Shown piece by piece: positions 1-7,576 of a stretch of DNA of 64,000 bases; within the stretch, counting starts at the first letter, position 1, and each line of letters opens with the position of its first letter. Made by a program: the position numbers and the translations under genes. The notes under the pieces are model-generated. The model saw only the letters and a list, made by a program, of their open reading frames with translations, was not told where the DNA came from and searched no databases. This DNA is from Pseudomonas sp. PDM16. Lineage in GTDB: Bacteria > Pseudomonadota > Gammaproteobacteria > Pseudomonadales > Pseudomonadaceae. The DNA lies in assembly GCF_014851865.1 (NCBI RefSeq), contig NZ_JACVAM010000005.1:372001-436000 (forward strand), read 5' to 3'.

Positions 1-2
1 AG

Positions 3-194
3 AACAGCTTGCACATTGCCGAGCTGGTGGGCGGCTGGCCTGGCGCGCTGGTGGCGCAGCAGATGTTCCGCCACAAGACGCGCAAGGCCTCCTTCCAGCT
101 GGTGTTCTGGGCCATCGTTGCGCTGCACCAGGCATTCTGGATCGACCAGTTGGCGCTGGGCGGACGTTATCTTGGTCATCTGTTGCCGCTCTAG
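3..194 (+). CDS. DUF1294 family membrane protein, 3' end only
   Basis: The reading frame is open from the window edge and ends at TAG 192-194, so only the last 63 residues are present. They include GGWPGAL, the segment MFRHKTRKASFQ and a hydrophobic stretch FWAIVALHQAFW. This is the usual C-terminus of DUF1294 proteins, small membrane proteins sometimes fused to an N-terminal cold-shock domain. Whether such a domain exists here cannot be seen. The stop overlaps the stop of the convergent YjbR-like gene by three bases. The function of the family is unknown. Confidence 0.75.
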   Translation, partial: NSLHIAELVGGWPGALVAQQMFRHKTRKASFQLVFWAIVALHQAFWIDQLALGGRYLGHLLPL

Positions 195-538
195 TCGAGC
201 AGCAATCCCACCTGACGAATCTTCGGCAGCTTGCGTACCACCAACTGATGCGAGCACTTCAGCAGTTCACGTAGTTCCGCCTCTCCGAGGGGGAGGGGTG
301 GTGCCATGCTGATCCAGTGCGCGCGCGCCAGATACGGGGCGGGGTGGATACCCGGGCGATCGACATAGCCAAGAAACAACTCGGGCTCGACCTTGAAGGC
401 CAGCCGCTGGCCCATGAAGTCGAGGATGGCGAACATTTTATTGCCCGCTATTGAGAACACCCGGTTGCTGCCCCATTTGAGATCCTCGCGGGCGCCGGGC
501 AGGCTCAGGCAATACGCGGCGATCTGTTCATTGGTCAT
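191..538 (-). CDS. MmcQ/YjbR family protein
   Basis: The product has 115 residues, typical of the MmcQ/YjbR family, a compact fold related to the CyaY-like and double-wing DNA-binding proteins. Family marks visible are the N-terminal LSLPGAREDLKWG, the central VFSIAGNKMFAILD, KVEPEL, and HWISMAPPLPLGEAELRELLKCSHQLV. Members are thought to bind DNA, but no target is established. The gene is convergent with the DUF1294 gene, and its ATG at 538 faces the DUF1993 gene across about 74 bp. Confidence 0.8.
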   Translation of the reverse strand: MTNEQIAAYCLSLPGAREDLKWGSNRVFSIAGNKMFAILDFMGQRLAFKVEPELFLGYVDRPGIHPAPYLARAHWISMAPPLPLGEAELRELLKCSHQLVVRKLPKIRQVGLLLD

Positions 539-612
539 CTGGTTTCATCTCTCCGGCAGGACCGCGGCTACCCTAGCAGAGTCGTGCTGCCTCTTCTTCC
601 AAGGAGTTCCCG

Positions 613-1119
613 ATGTCGCTTTCCCTCTACCAGGCCTCGGTGCCTCAGTTCGTACGCATGTTCGGTAACCTGTCAGCCATCCTCGACAAGGCCGCTGCCT
701 ACGCCGATGCCAGAAAGATCGACCAAGGTGTGCTGTTGAACGCGCGACTGGCGCCGGACATGCATCCTCTGACCCGCCAGGTGCAGATCGCCAGCGATGC
801 AGCCAAGGGCTGCGTCGCACGCCTGGCTGGTGTGGACGTGCCGAGCTTTGCGGATACCGAAAGCAGCTTCGCCGAGTTGCAGGCGCGCATTACCAAGACC
901 CTGGATTTCATCAAGACCCTGACGCCCGAACAGGTCGCCAGCGGGGAGGGGCGTGAGATCACCCTCAAGGTGCCGGGTAGCGAGCTGAAATTCAGTGGCC
1001 AGGACTACCTGCTGCACTTCGTGTTACCCAACTTCTATTTTCACATCACCACGGCCTACGCCATCCTGCGCCACAACGGCCTGGAGGTGGGAAAAATGGA
1101 TTTCCTTGGCCGCGCCTAG
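613..1119 (+). CDS. DUF1993 domain-containing protein
   Basis: This 168-residue protein matches the DUF1993 family in length and layout. It starts with SLYQASVPQFVRMFGNLSAILDKA, has the central DMHPLTRQVQIASDAAKG, and ends with a motif around NFYFHITTAYAILRHNGLEVGKMDFLG. The family belongs to the DinB-like four-helix superfamily; the HPLTRQ and FHITTAY segments hold histidines that could bind a metal. The ATG is preceded by AAGGAG at about 600-605, which supports this start. No signal peptide or membrane segment is seen. The biochemical role is unknown. Confidence 0.8.
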   Translation: MSLSLYQASVPQFVRMFGNLSAILDKAAAYADARKIDQGVLLNARLAPDMHPLTRQVQIASDAAKGCVARLAGVDVPSFADTESSFAELQARITKTLDFIKTLTPEQVASGEGREITLKVPGSELKFSGQDYLLHFVLPNFYFHITTAYAILRHNGLEVGKMDFLGRA

Positions 1120-1177
1120 CGATACACCAGATCAACGCCACCGGCCTCACGTGAGGCTGGTGGCAGCAATCGAGTGA

Positions 1178-2743
1178 TCAGCGGTTGAAGCGTTCAACCA
1201 GGGAATACTGATCCTGAGCAGTGGAGGTGAGCTGCTCGCTGAGCAGGGCGGTATCCTGGGCCTCGCTCGAGGTCTGGTCGGCCAACTGGGCAATGGTGGT
1301 GATGTTCTGGTTGATCTCGTCCGCCACGGCGCTCTGCTGCTCGGCGGCGGCGGCGATCTGATTGGCCATGTCCGCTATGTTGCCCACTGCCTCGCTGATG
1401 CCTTGCAATGCCTGGTCGGCCTGCAGCACATGCTCAACCCCTTCGTCGGCCTGCTTGCGGCCTATCTCCATGGTCATCACGGCTTCTTCGGCAGTACGCT
1501 GCAGCTTGGCGATCAATGAATGGATCTGCTCCGTGGATTCGGCGGTGCGCTGAGCCAACGAGCGCACTTCGTCCGCTACCACGGCGAAGCCTCGTCCCAT
1601 TTCGCCGGCTCGGGCGGCCTCGATGGCCGCGTTGAGAGCGAGCAGGTTGGTCTGGTCGGCGATCCCCTTGATCACATCGACCACGCCGCCTATTTCGTTG
1701 CTGTCCTGGGCCAGGCGCGAAACGGTTTCGCCTGTCTCGCCCACCGAAACGGAGAGGCGCTGGATGGCCTCGCGGGTTTCCGAGGTGACCTGGCGACCTT
1801 CTCCGGTCAGGCGGTTGGCCTCCTGGGTGGCGATTGCTGTGCGGGCGACGTTGTTGGCCACCTCCAGTGTCGTGGCGGCCATCTCGTTGATGGCAGTTAC
1901 CACCTGCTCCGTCTCCACTCTCTGGCGCTCCAGGCCTGCGGAGCTGCTATGGGCCAGATGATCGGCGTGCTTCGCCTGGCTGGCCAGGCGTTCGGCTGTG
2001 TCCTGCAGGCGGGTGAGGCAGGTTTTCAGCCGCGCCTCCTGGCTGAGCATGGCCATCTCCAGCCTGGCCTCCGAGCCTCTGCTATCGGTGTACATCTGCG
2101 CGATCAGTGGGTCCGATGTGGTCTGTTCCGCCAGGCGCAGCAGGCGCTTGATACCGCGGGTCTGCCAGCTCAGGCCGGCCAGTCCAAGCGGTACGGAGAG
2201 GAGGGCGGCGAGCAGGAAGCCCCAGGTAGAGCCGAACCAGTGGCCGATCATGAAGCCGATCTGGCTGATCAGAATGAATGGCAACCAGGCCTGTAGTACC
2301 GGGAGCCAGCGATCAGTGGCGGGAATGGCCTGCTTGCCGGTGTTGATTCGCTGATAGAGCGCCTCGGCACGCTTCACCTGCTCGGCAGTAGGCCTGACCC
2401 GCACCGATTCGTAGCCCACCACCTGGCCCTTCTCGAGCATCGGAGTGACATAGGCATTGACCCAATAGTGGTCACCGCTCTTGCACCTGTTCTTGACCAC
2501 CCCCATCCACGGGCGCCCCGTCTTCAGGGTGCGCCACATATGATCGAACACCGCAGGAGGCACGTCGGGATGACGCACGAGGTTGTGCGGCGCTCGCATC
2601 AACTCCTCGCGCGCGAACCCGCTGATGTCGATGAACGCCTGGTTGCAATACGTGATCTGGCCTTTCAGATCGGTGGTGGAAATCAGGCGCTGCTGGTCGG
2701 GAAATGTGCGCTCACGCTGCGTGACGGGCTGGTTGTTTCTCAT
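1178..2743 (-). CDS. aer: Aerotaxis receptor Aer (PAS-type methyl-accepting chemotaxis protein)
   Basis: The 521-residue protein has the Aer architecture. An N-terminal PAS domain (about residues 20-110) contains NQAFIDISGF, NLVRHPDVPP and CKSGDHYWVNAYVTP. A hydrophobic pair of membrane segments lies around 150-195. A HAMP-like linker and an MCP signalling domain follow, with the conserved hairpin GFAVVADEVRSLAQRTAEST near 390. Aer senses cellular redox state through FAD in the PAS domain and signals to CheW/CheA. A FliA-type promoter match lies at 2780-2806. In PAO1, aer (PA1561) is next to acnA (PA1562); here the alginate operon separates them. Confidence 0.88.
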   Translation of the reverse strand: MRNNQPVTQRERTFPDQQRLISTTDLKGQITYCNQAFIDISGFAREELMRAPHNLVRHPDVPPAVFDHMWRTLKTGRPWMGVVKNRCKSGDHYWVNAYVTPMLEKGQVVGYESVRVRPTAEQVKRAEALYQRINTGKQAIPATDRWLPVLQAWLPFILISQIGFMIGHWFGSTWGFLLAALLSVPLGLAGLSWQTRGIKRLLRLAEQTTSDPLIAQMYTDSRGSEARLEMAMLSQEARLKTCLTRLQDTAERLASQAKHADHLAHSSSAGLERQRVETEQVVTAINEMAATTLEVANNVARTAIATQEANRLTGEGRQVTSETREAIQRLSVSVGETGETVSRLAQDSNEIGGVVDVIKGIADQTNLLALNAAIEAARAGEMGRGFAVVADEVRSLAQRTAESTEQIHSLIAKLQRTAEEAVMTMEIGRKQADEGVEHVLQADQALQGISEAVGNIADMANQIAAAAEQQSAVADEINQNITTIAQLADQTSSEAQDTALLSEQLTSTAQDQYSLVERFNR

Positions 2744-2779
2744 GCGGGTCGCTTCTTGTTCTAGAGGGCTATGCCTAGC

Positions 2780-2806
2780 TCTTCGGCCGAAAGGCGCGGA
2801 AGTTTA
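2780..2806 (-). promoter_or_regulatory. Possible sigma-28 (FliA) promoter of aer
   Basis: On the minus strand TAAACTTC, 11 bases, then GCCGAAGA match the FliA consensus TAAAGTTT-N11-GCCGATAA at 6/8 and 6/8 positions with exact spacing. The predicted start is about 30 nt upstream of the aer ATG at 2743. Chemoreceptor genes are commonly FliA-dependent, so the placement makes sense. The match is imperfect. Confidence 0.45.
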
Positions 2807-2976
2807 GGGGATAACCTGTCCATATGGATAAGTATTTTTACCCCATGCAGGTTGAATTTAGTGAATCTGGTTTTAAGTAAGTATGAAACTTATGGGTGGA
2901 AGTTATGTCGCTGCACGCTCCTTATAAATAAGCATGGCAATTTGCCGCTTCGCTTACTTGGTAGCTGGTTGATATA

Positions 2977-2994
2977 TTTTATGGCGCCATAAAA
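2977..2994. repeat. 18-bp perfect palindrome upstream of algD
   Basis: TTTTATGGCGCCATAAAA is its own reverse complement. It lies about 255 bp upstream of the predicted algD transcription start. ATGGCG recurs directly after it at 2995-3000. It could be a dimeric operator, but I cannot assign it to a regulator. Confidence 0.6.
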
Positions 2995-3030
2995 ATGGCG
3001 ATAGAACTTGTGATGTTATGCTAATTGCAT

Positions 3031-3171
3031 TTCTAGTTCTTGAGTCGATATCGAAAACTAGGTTTGGCTTTCTAGAATTCCCTTGTAATCTGCGCTCCAG
3101 AGCCTTCAGTTCGAACTGCTGTCAAAGTAATGGCATGTTTCGCTTCTAGAGGGTCGAAATATGAAAACTAG
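3031..3171. repeat. Two diverged copies of a TTCTAG...TCGAwAT...GAAAACTAG element
   Basis: Copy 1 (3031-3061) and copy 2 (3144-3171) both start with TTCTAG, have a central TCGA-rich part and end with GAAAACTAG. They differ by small gaps. Their starts are 113 bp apart. A third TTCTAG is at 3070-3075. In copy 1 the ends CTAGTT and AACTAG are inverted repeats. Function unknown; binding sites for an algD regulator are possible. Confidence 0.45.
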
Positions 3172-3213
3172 ATCACTGTTTTCAGATATTTAACTTTCCT
3201 ACTGCCCGCCATG

Positions 3214-3241
3214 GAACTTTGTTGTTTCGCGTGGCATCTGT
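3214..3241 (+). promoter_or_regulatory. AlgU (sigma-22/sigma-E-type) promoter of algD
   Basis: GAACTT at 3214-3219, a 17-nt spacer and TCTGT at 3237-3241 fit the AlgU consensus GAACTT-N16-17-TCTGA with one mismatch in the -10 element. The predicted start is near 3247, giving a leader of about 165 nt to the algD ATG. AlgU control of algD is established in P. aeruginosa. Confidence 0.8.
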
Positions 3242-3247
3242 TTTGCT
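3232..3247 (+). promoter_or_regulatory. Sigma-54 (RpoN) -24/-12 promoter match overlapping the AlgU promoter
   Basis: TGGCAT, CTGTT, TTGCT fit TGGCAC-N5-TTGCW with one mismatch. The invariant GG (3233-3234) and GC (3245-3246) are exactly ten bases apart. The element covers the AlgU -10, so the two holoenzymes could not bind together. Overlapping sigma-22 and sigma-54 control of algD has been reported in P. aeruginosa, which fits. Confidence 0.6.
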
Positions 3248-3285
3248 CGAGGCTGATTGAACTTCCTGTAGCACTTTTACGGGAG

Positions 3286-3348
3286 CGGACAAACAGCCGA
3301 AGCGGTAACAGAGACCAGTGGAAATTGCATTACCTGTTGTCCGGTCTC
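3286..3348 (+). promoter_or_regulatory. algD leader inverted repeats with pseudoknot topology
   Basis: CGGACAAACAG (3286-3296) can pair with CTGTTGTCCG (3334-3343) with one bulged A. GAGACC (3311-3316), inside that loop, can pair with GGTCTC (3343-3348), just outside it. The two stems share only base 3343, so together they form an H-type pseudoknot or two alternative hairpins. The first arm read on the minus strand also resembles an AlgR-like CCGTTTGTC with one mismatch. Confidence 0.4.
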
Positions 3349-3411
3349 GTCGCGAAGTGGGCGTCAGCCATGGGGCTGTCGCCTCGATTAACGCAAGGAG
3401 GAGATCGTCCA

Positions 3412-4722
3412 ATGCGAATCAGCATCTTTGGGCTGGGCTATGTGGGTGCGGTGTGTGCGGGGTGCCTGTCAGCCAGAGGGCACCAGATCATCGGGGTGGA
3501 CATCTCGCCTCTGAAGATCAATCTGATCAACGACGGCAAGTCGCCGATCGTGGAGCCCGGGCTGGAAGAGCTGCTGCAGAAAGGTGTCGCCAGTGGCAAC
3601 CTGCGAGGCACGCTGGATGTGCGCGAGGCGGTACGAAATACCGACATTTCCTTCCTGGCGCCACCGACGCCGAGCAAGCGCAATGGGGATCTCGATGTGT
3701 CCTACATCGAGGAGGTCTGCCAGCAGATCGGCAAGGTTCTCCCGGAGAAATCCAGTCGCCACACCGTGGTGGTCCGCAGTACCGTATTGCCGGGTACCCT
3801 GCGCAACGTAGTGATCCCGACCCTGGAGAAGTACTCCGGTCTCAAGGCCGGCAAGGACTTCGGCGTAGCGGTGAACCCCGAGTTCCTGCGCGAGAGCACG
3901 GCCATCAAGGACTACGATTTCCCGGCCATGACCGTGATCGGCGAGCTGGACAAGACTTCCGGTGATCTGCTGGAGGAGATCTACAGCGAGCTGGACGCCC
4001 CGATCATCCGCAAGACTGTCGAGGTCGCCGAGATGATCAAGTACACCTGCAACGTCTGGCACGCCACCAAGATCACCTTCGCCAACGAGATCGGCAACAT
4101 CGCCAAGGCGGTAGGTGTCGATGGCCGTGAGGTGATGGAAGTGATCTGTCAGGATCACAAACTCAACCTGTCCAAGTACTACATGCGCCCAGGCTTCGCC
4201 TTCGGTGGCTCCTGCCTGCCCAAGGACGTGCGCGCGCTGAGCTATCGCGCCACCCAGCTGGACGTCGACTCGCCGCTGATCAGCGCGCTGATGCCGAGCA
4301 ACGAGGCCCAGGTGCGCAACGCCTACAACCTCATCGCCAGCCAGGACAAACGCAGCGTTGCGCTGCTCGGCCTGAGCTTCAAGGCCGGCACCGATGACCT
4401 CCGTGAAAGCCCCTTGGTCGAGCTGGCCGAGATGCTGATCGGCAAGGGCTTCGACCTGAAGATCTTCGATCGCAATGTCGAGTACGCCCGTGTCCATGGT
4501 GCGAACCGTGACTACATCGAGTCGAAGATCCCCCACGTTTCATCGCTGCTGCGGGCCGACCTCAATCAGGTGGTCGCGGATGCGGACGTGATCGTGCTCG
4601 GCAATGGCGACGAGCTGTTCGAGACCGTGGTCCAGCAGCTGCCGCCCGGCAAGAAGCTGATCGACCTGGTCGGGTTCATGCACCAGCGCAGCGACGAGGT
4701 CAAAGAGGGCCTCTGCTGGTAG
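3412..4722 (+). CDS. algD: GDP-mannose 6-dehydrogenase
   Basis: AlgD oxidises GDP-mannose to GDP-mannuronic acid, the committed step of alginate synthesis. The 436-residue length equals that of P. aeruginosa AlgD. The N-terminal NAD-binding motif is GLGYVGAVCAGCLS at about residues 7-20. The catalytic cysteine is C268 in GGSCLPKDV. The C-terminal UDP/GDP-binding domain starts near 310 with ALLGLSFKAGTDDLRESP. The ATG is chosen because AAGGAGGAG at 3395-3403 is correctly spaced; upstream in-frame starts lack this. It is the first gene of the operon, behind the AlgU/sigma-54 promoter region. Confidence 0.97.
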   Translation: MRISIFGLGYVGAVCAGCLSARGHQIIGVDISPLKINLINDGKSPIVEPGLEELLQKGVASGNLRGTLDVREAVRNTDISFLAPPTPSKRNGDLDVSYIEEVCQQIGKVLPEKSSRHTVVVRSTVLPGTLRNVVIPTLEKYSGLKAGKDFGVAVNPEFLRESTAIKDYDFPAMTVIGELDKTSGDLLEEIYSELDAPIIRKTVEVAEMIKYTCNVWHATKITFANEIGNIAKAVGVDGREVMEVICQDHKLNLSKYYMRPGFAFGGSCLPKDVRALSYRATQLDVDSPLISALMPSNEAQVRNAYNLIASQDKRSVALLGLSFKAGTDDLRESPLVELAEMLIGKGFDLKIFDRNVEYARVHGANRDYIESKIPHVSSLLRADLNQVVADADVIVLGNGDELFETVVQQLPPGKKLIDLVGFMHQRSDEVKEGLCW

Positions 4723-4813
4723 CGAACTGCTGCAGGTAAACGTGCACAGGGCGTTACAACAACAACAAAGACGCCCCCGTTGCAGAGCGGTAATCCAAAC
4801 GGGGTTGGCATCC

Positions 4814-6295
4814 ATGGAAAGTCTTCAGGGAAGCTTGCGCAACGGCGCTGGCTGGCTGTTCTATTTGTCGGTGTTGGGTGGCATGGCCTTGCTGCTGCCA
4901 CACAGCATCTTCGATCCGGAGTCCACGGACTTCCTGCTACTGCTTGGCGTAGTGGGTATCTGGCGTTACTCCATGGGCGCGATCCATTACGTTCGCGGCC
5001 TCATCTTTCTCTACATCGTTTATCCGCACTATCGGCGCAAGGCGCGCCGGCTGGGTGAGGCGGCCGATCCTTCCCATGTCTATCTGCTGGTCACCAGCTT
5101 TCGCATCGATGCCCTGACCACCGCGGCTGTCTACCGCTCGGTGATCCAGGAGGCGATCGAATGTGGCTACCCGAGCACCGTGGCGTGTTCGATCGTCGAG
5201 CTGTCCGACGAGCTGCTGGTCAAGAACCTCTGGGCCCGCCTGGATCCGCCGGAGCGCGTGCGCCTGGACATTGTGAGGATTCCAGGGACCGGCAAGCGCG
5301 ATGGCCTGGCCCAGGGCTTTCGCGCCATCTCCCGGCATCAGCCGGACAACCGTGCCGTGGTGGCGGTGGTGGATGGCGACACTGTGCTCACTTCCGGCGT
5401 GATACGGCAGACCGCGCCGTACTTCACCCTGTTCGAGAATCTCGGTGGGCTCACCACCAATGAGTTCTGCGAGGTTCGCGGTAGTTACGTCATGCAGGAG
5501 TGGCACAAGCTGCGCTTCGCTCAGAGACACATCAACATGTGTTCGATGGCGCTCTCCAAGCGGGTGCTGACCCTGACCGGGCGCATGTCGGTATTCCGCG
5601 CTGAAGTGGTGATCGACCCCGGTTTCATCTCGGACGTTGAGAGCGACCACCTCGAACACTGGCGCCTGGGTCGCTTCAAGTTCCTGACCGGCGACGACAA
5701 GTCCAGCTGGTATAGCCTGATGCGCCTGGGGTACGACACCTTCTACGTGCCGGATGCTTCGATCAACACGGTCGAGCACCCGCCGGAGAAGAGCTTCATC
5801 AAGGCCAGCCGCAAGCTGATGTTCCGCTGGTATGGCAACAACCTGCGGCAGAACTCCCGCGCGCTTGGCCTGGGCATCCGGCGCCTCGGTGCCTTCACCA
5901 GCGTAGTGCTGCTGGATCAGCGGGTGTCCATGTGGACCAGCCTGCTCGGACCCTCGGTGGCGATCATTGCCAGCATCAAGTACGGCTTTGCCTACCTGCT
6001 GATCTACCTGCTGTGGATCGGCCTCACCCGGTTGATTCTGACCCTGCTCCTGCTGGCATCGGGGCACAGCATCGGCCCGGCCTATCCATTGATCCTCTAT
6101 TACAACCAGATCGTCGGCGCACTGGTGAAGGTGTACGTGTTCTTCCGCCTGGACCAGCAGTCCTGGACGCGCCAGAAGACCAAGCTCAACCGCGATCTCG
6201 CCAGCTTCCAGCGCTGGTTCAACACCTGGTCGTCGCGGGCAATGACCTTCTCTGCCGGCAGCGTCTTCGTCGCCACCCTTATGTGGATGGTGTGA
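4814..6295 (+). CDS. alg8: Mannuronan synthase glycosyltransferase
   Basis: Alg8 is the inner-membrane GT2 polymerase that links mannuronic acid from GDP-mannuronate. With this ATG the protein has 493 residues, one fewer than in P. aeruginosa. Membrane segments lie near 14-60 and at the C-terminus (about 375-435 and 470-490). The cytoplasmic catalytic domain carries DGD (D187, D189), ESDH near 276-279 and the GDDK group (D294, D295, K296); these correspond to residues needed for activity in P. aeruginosa. An in-frame GTG/ATG further upstream would add a charged, unlikely N-terminus. The ribosome site is weak. Confidence 0.95.
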   Translation: MESLQGSLRNGAGWLFYLSVLGGMALLLPHSIFDPESTDFLLLLGVVGIWRYSMGAIHYVRGLIFLYIVYPHYRRKARRLGEAADPSHVYLLVTSFRIDALTTAAVYRSVIQEAIECGYPSTVACSIVELSDELLVKNLWARLDPPERVRLDIVRIPGTGKRDGLAQGFRAISRHQPDNRAVVAVVDGDTVLTSGVIRQTAPYFTLFENLGGLTTNEFCEVRGSYVMQEWHKLRFAQRHINMCSMALSKRVLTLTGRMSVFRAEVVIDPGFISDVESDHLEHWRLGRFKFLTGDDKSSWYSLMRLGYDTFYVPDASINTVEHPPEKSFIKASRKLMFRWYGNNLRQNSRALGLGIRRLGAFTSVVLLDQRVSMWTSLLGPSVAIIASIKYGFAYLLIYLLWIGLTRLILTLLLLASGHSIGPAYPLILYYNQIVGALVKVYVFFRLDQQSWTRQKTKLNRDLASFQRWFNTWSSRAMTFSAGSVFVATLMWMV

Positions 6296-6346
6296 GCGGC
6301 GCCCCGCGAATACCTCTCAGAACTCTCGATTGCAAAAGGAACGAAC

Positions 6347-7576
6347 ATGAGCGCAGTGATCAGCCCCAGCATCAACAGCAACGTGGTTCATGAAGCCGAA
6401 GCTCAGCGCCAGTACGCGCGCCTAAAGCTGCCAGCGAAGATCCGCTACGTCAGCCCGCAAGGACAGGAGCTGGAGGCTCCGCTGCTCGACCTGTCGGTAG
6501 GCGGGTTCTCCTTCCATCCGGGCAACAATCTGCTCAGGGAGAACCAGTACTGCCGCGGCAAGCTGATGTTCGAGGTCGAGGGTATCGGCTTCGCCATGGA
6601 CGTGGAGTTCCAGGTGCGCTCGCTGGAGGGAGGCAAGCGCGCTGGCTGCGAATTCCATCACCTGCGCCCGCGCGAGCAGGCGGCGCTGCGCTACATGATC
6701 AGTTCTTTCCTCAGTGGCGAACTGATCAACGTCGGCGACCTGATCAGCACTCTGCAGCGCGACAATTTCACCAAGGCGCGCAAGGGCGGTGACGCCGCAC
6801 CGGCCGGCCTGTTCGGGCGTATGCGTGCTGTCAGCCTAAGCTTCGGCCTGTTCATGGTCGGGGTGGTCGCCGCCGGTTACGTGGCCTATCAGCTTTACGA
6901 CATCTATTTCATCACTCATGCCGACTCCGCTCAGGTCGCAGTGCCCGGACAACAGGTCTCGTTGCCTCGCGAGGGTGCCGTACAGGCGCTGGTCAAGGTT
7001 GGCGATACCGTGGCCAAGGGCGCTCCGGTCGGCACCTTCTCGTCGAACATGATGGATGTGCTCAAGGGCGTGCTGCCCACGGAGGACCTGACCGAAGACA
7101 ACCTTCAGCGTCTGTTCGGCAAGACCTTCCAGGGCACGCTGACCAGCCCGTGCGACTGCAGGGTGACCGCGCAACTGGTCGGCGATGGGCAGACCGCCGG
7201 CAAGGGCTCCGCGGTGTTCCTGATGTCGCCGGTAGACAGCATCGCTACCGTTGAGGCGCGCTTCCCATACCGAGCCTTCAACGAACTGCAGCCGGGCACC
7301 GCAGTGACGTTCATCGTAGCGGGCGAGAAGGAGGAGCGTGCCGGCCATATCGCCACCCTGGCGCTTCAGGACGGCGGCCTGGCCTCGGATATCCGGGTGA
7401 TGATCCAGCCGGACCAGCCGCTGGCCACCGAATTGGCCAAACGCCCCGTCGATGTTCGCATCCGCCCATTCGGCAATGTCTTCGACAACCGACTGGTCAA
7501 GGAAGGTGAGGTGTTGGCGAGCCGGATTCTGCCTGCTTCGCTGACCAGCGAAACCAGCGTGGCGGCCGGCGAATGA
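6347..7576 (+). CDS. alg44: Alginate co-polymerase with PilZ c-di-GMP receptor domain
   Basis: Alg44 activates Alg8 when bound to c-di-GMP. The N-terminal PilZ domain has the RxxxR motif (R21, R25) and DLSVGG (D48, S50), so nucleotide binding should be intact. One membrane segment lies around 165-185. The rest is a periplasmic domain like that of membrane-fusion proteins, with paired cysteines in SPCDCR. At 409 residues it is about 20 longer than my memory of the P. aeruginosa protein. The end overlaps algK by ATGA at 7573-7576, suggesting coupled translation. Confidence 0.95.
   Translation: MSAVISPSINSNVVHEAEAQRQYARLKLPAKIRYVSPQGQELEAPLLDLSVGGFSFHPGNNLLRENQYCRGKLMFEVEGIGFAMDVEFQVRSLEGGKRAGCEFHHLRPREQAALRYMISSFLSGELINVGDLISTLQRDNFTKARKGGDAAPAGLFGRMRAVSLSFGLFMVGVVAAGYVAYQLYDIYFITHADSAQVAVPGQQVSLPREGAVQALVKVGDTVAKGAPVGTFSSNMMDVLKGVLPTEDLTEDNLQRLFGKTFQGTLTSPCDCRVTAQLVGDGQTAGKGSAVFLMSPVDSIATVEARFPYRAFNELQPGTAVTFIVAGEKEERAGHIATLALQDGGLASDIRVMIQPDQPLATELAKRPVDVRIRPFGNVFDNRLVKEGEVLASRILPASLTSETSVAAGE

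Larger units (their letters stand above)
2744..3411. other. aer-algD intergenic regulatory region, AT-rich
   Basis: This 668-bp gap has no convincing gene. From about 2815 to 3200 it is clearly richer in A and T than the neighbouring genes, as is common for binding regions of H-NS-like (MvaT) or bending proteins. It holds an 18-bp palindrome, a diverged direct repeat, overlapping AlgU and sigma-54 promoter matches, and an inverted-repeat-rich leader in front of algD. In P. aeruginosa the region upstream of algD integrates AlgR, AmrZ, AlgB, RpoN and AlgU. I found no exact copy of the AlgR motif CCGTTCGTC here. Confidence 0.7.

Noticed and set aside
3004..3009. GAACTT further upstream of algD
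   Set aside because: No matching -10 element at the required distance.
3259..3264. Second GAACTT downstream of the proposed algD promoter
   Set aside because: No TCTGA-like -10 lies 16 or 17 bases downstream.
3469..4536. 355-residue minus-strand frame opposite algD
   Set aside because: Antisense to algD, with no ribosome site and no domain.
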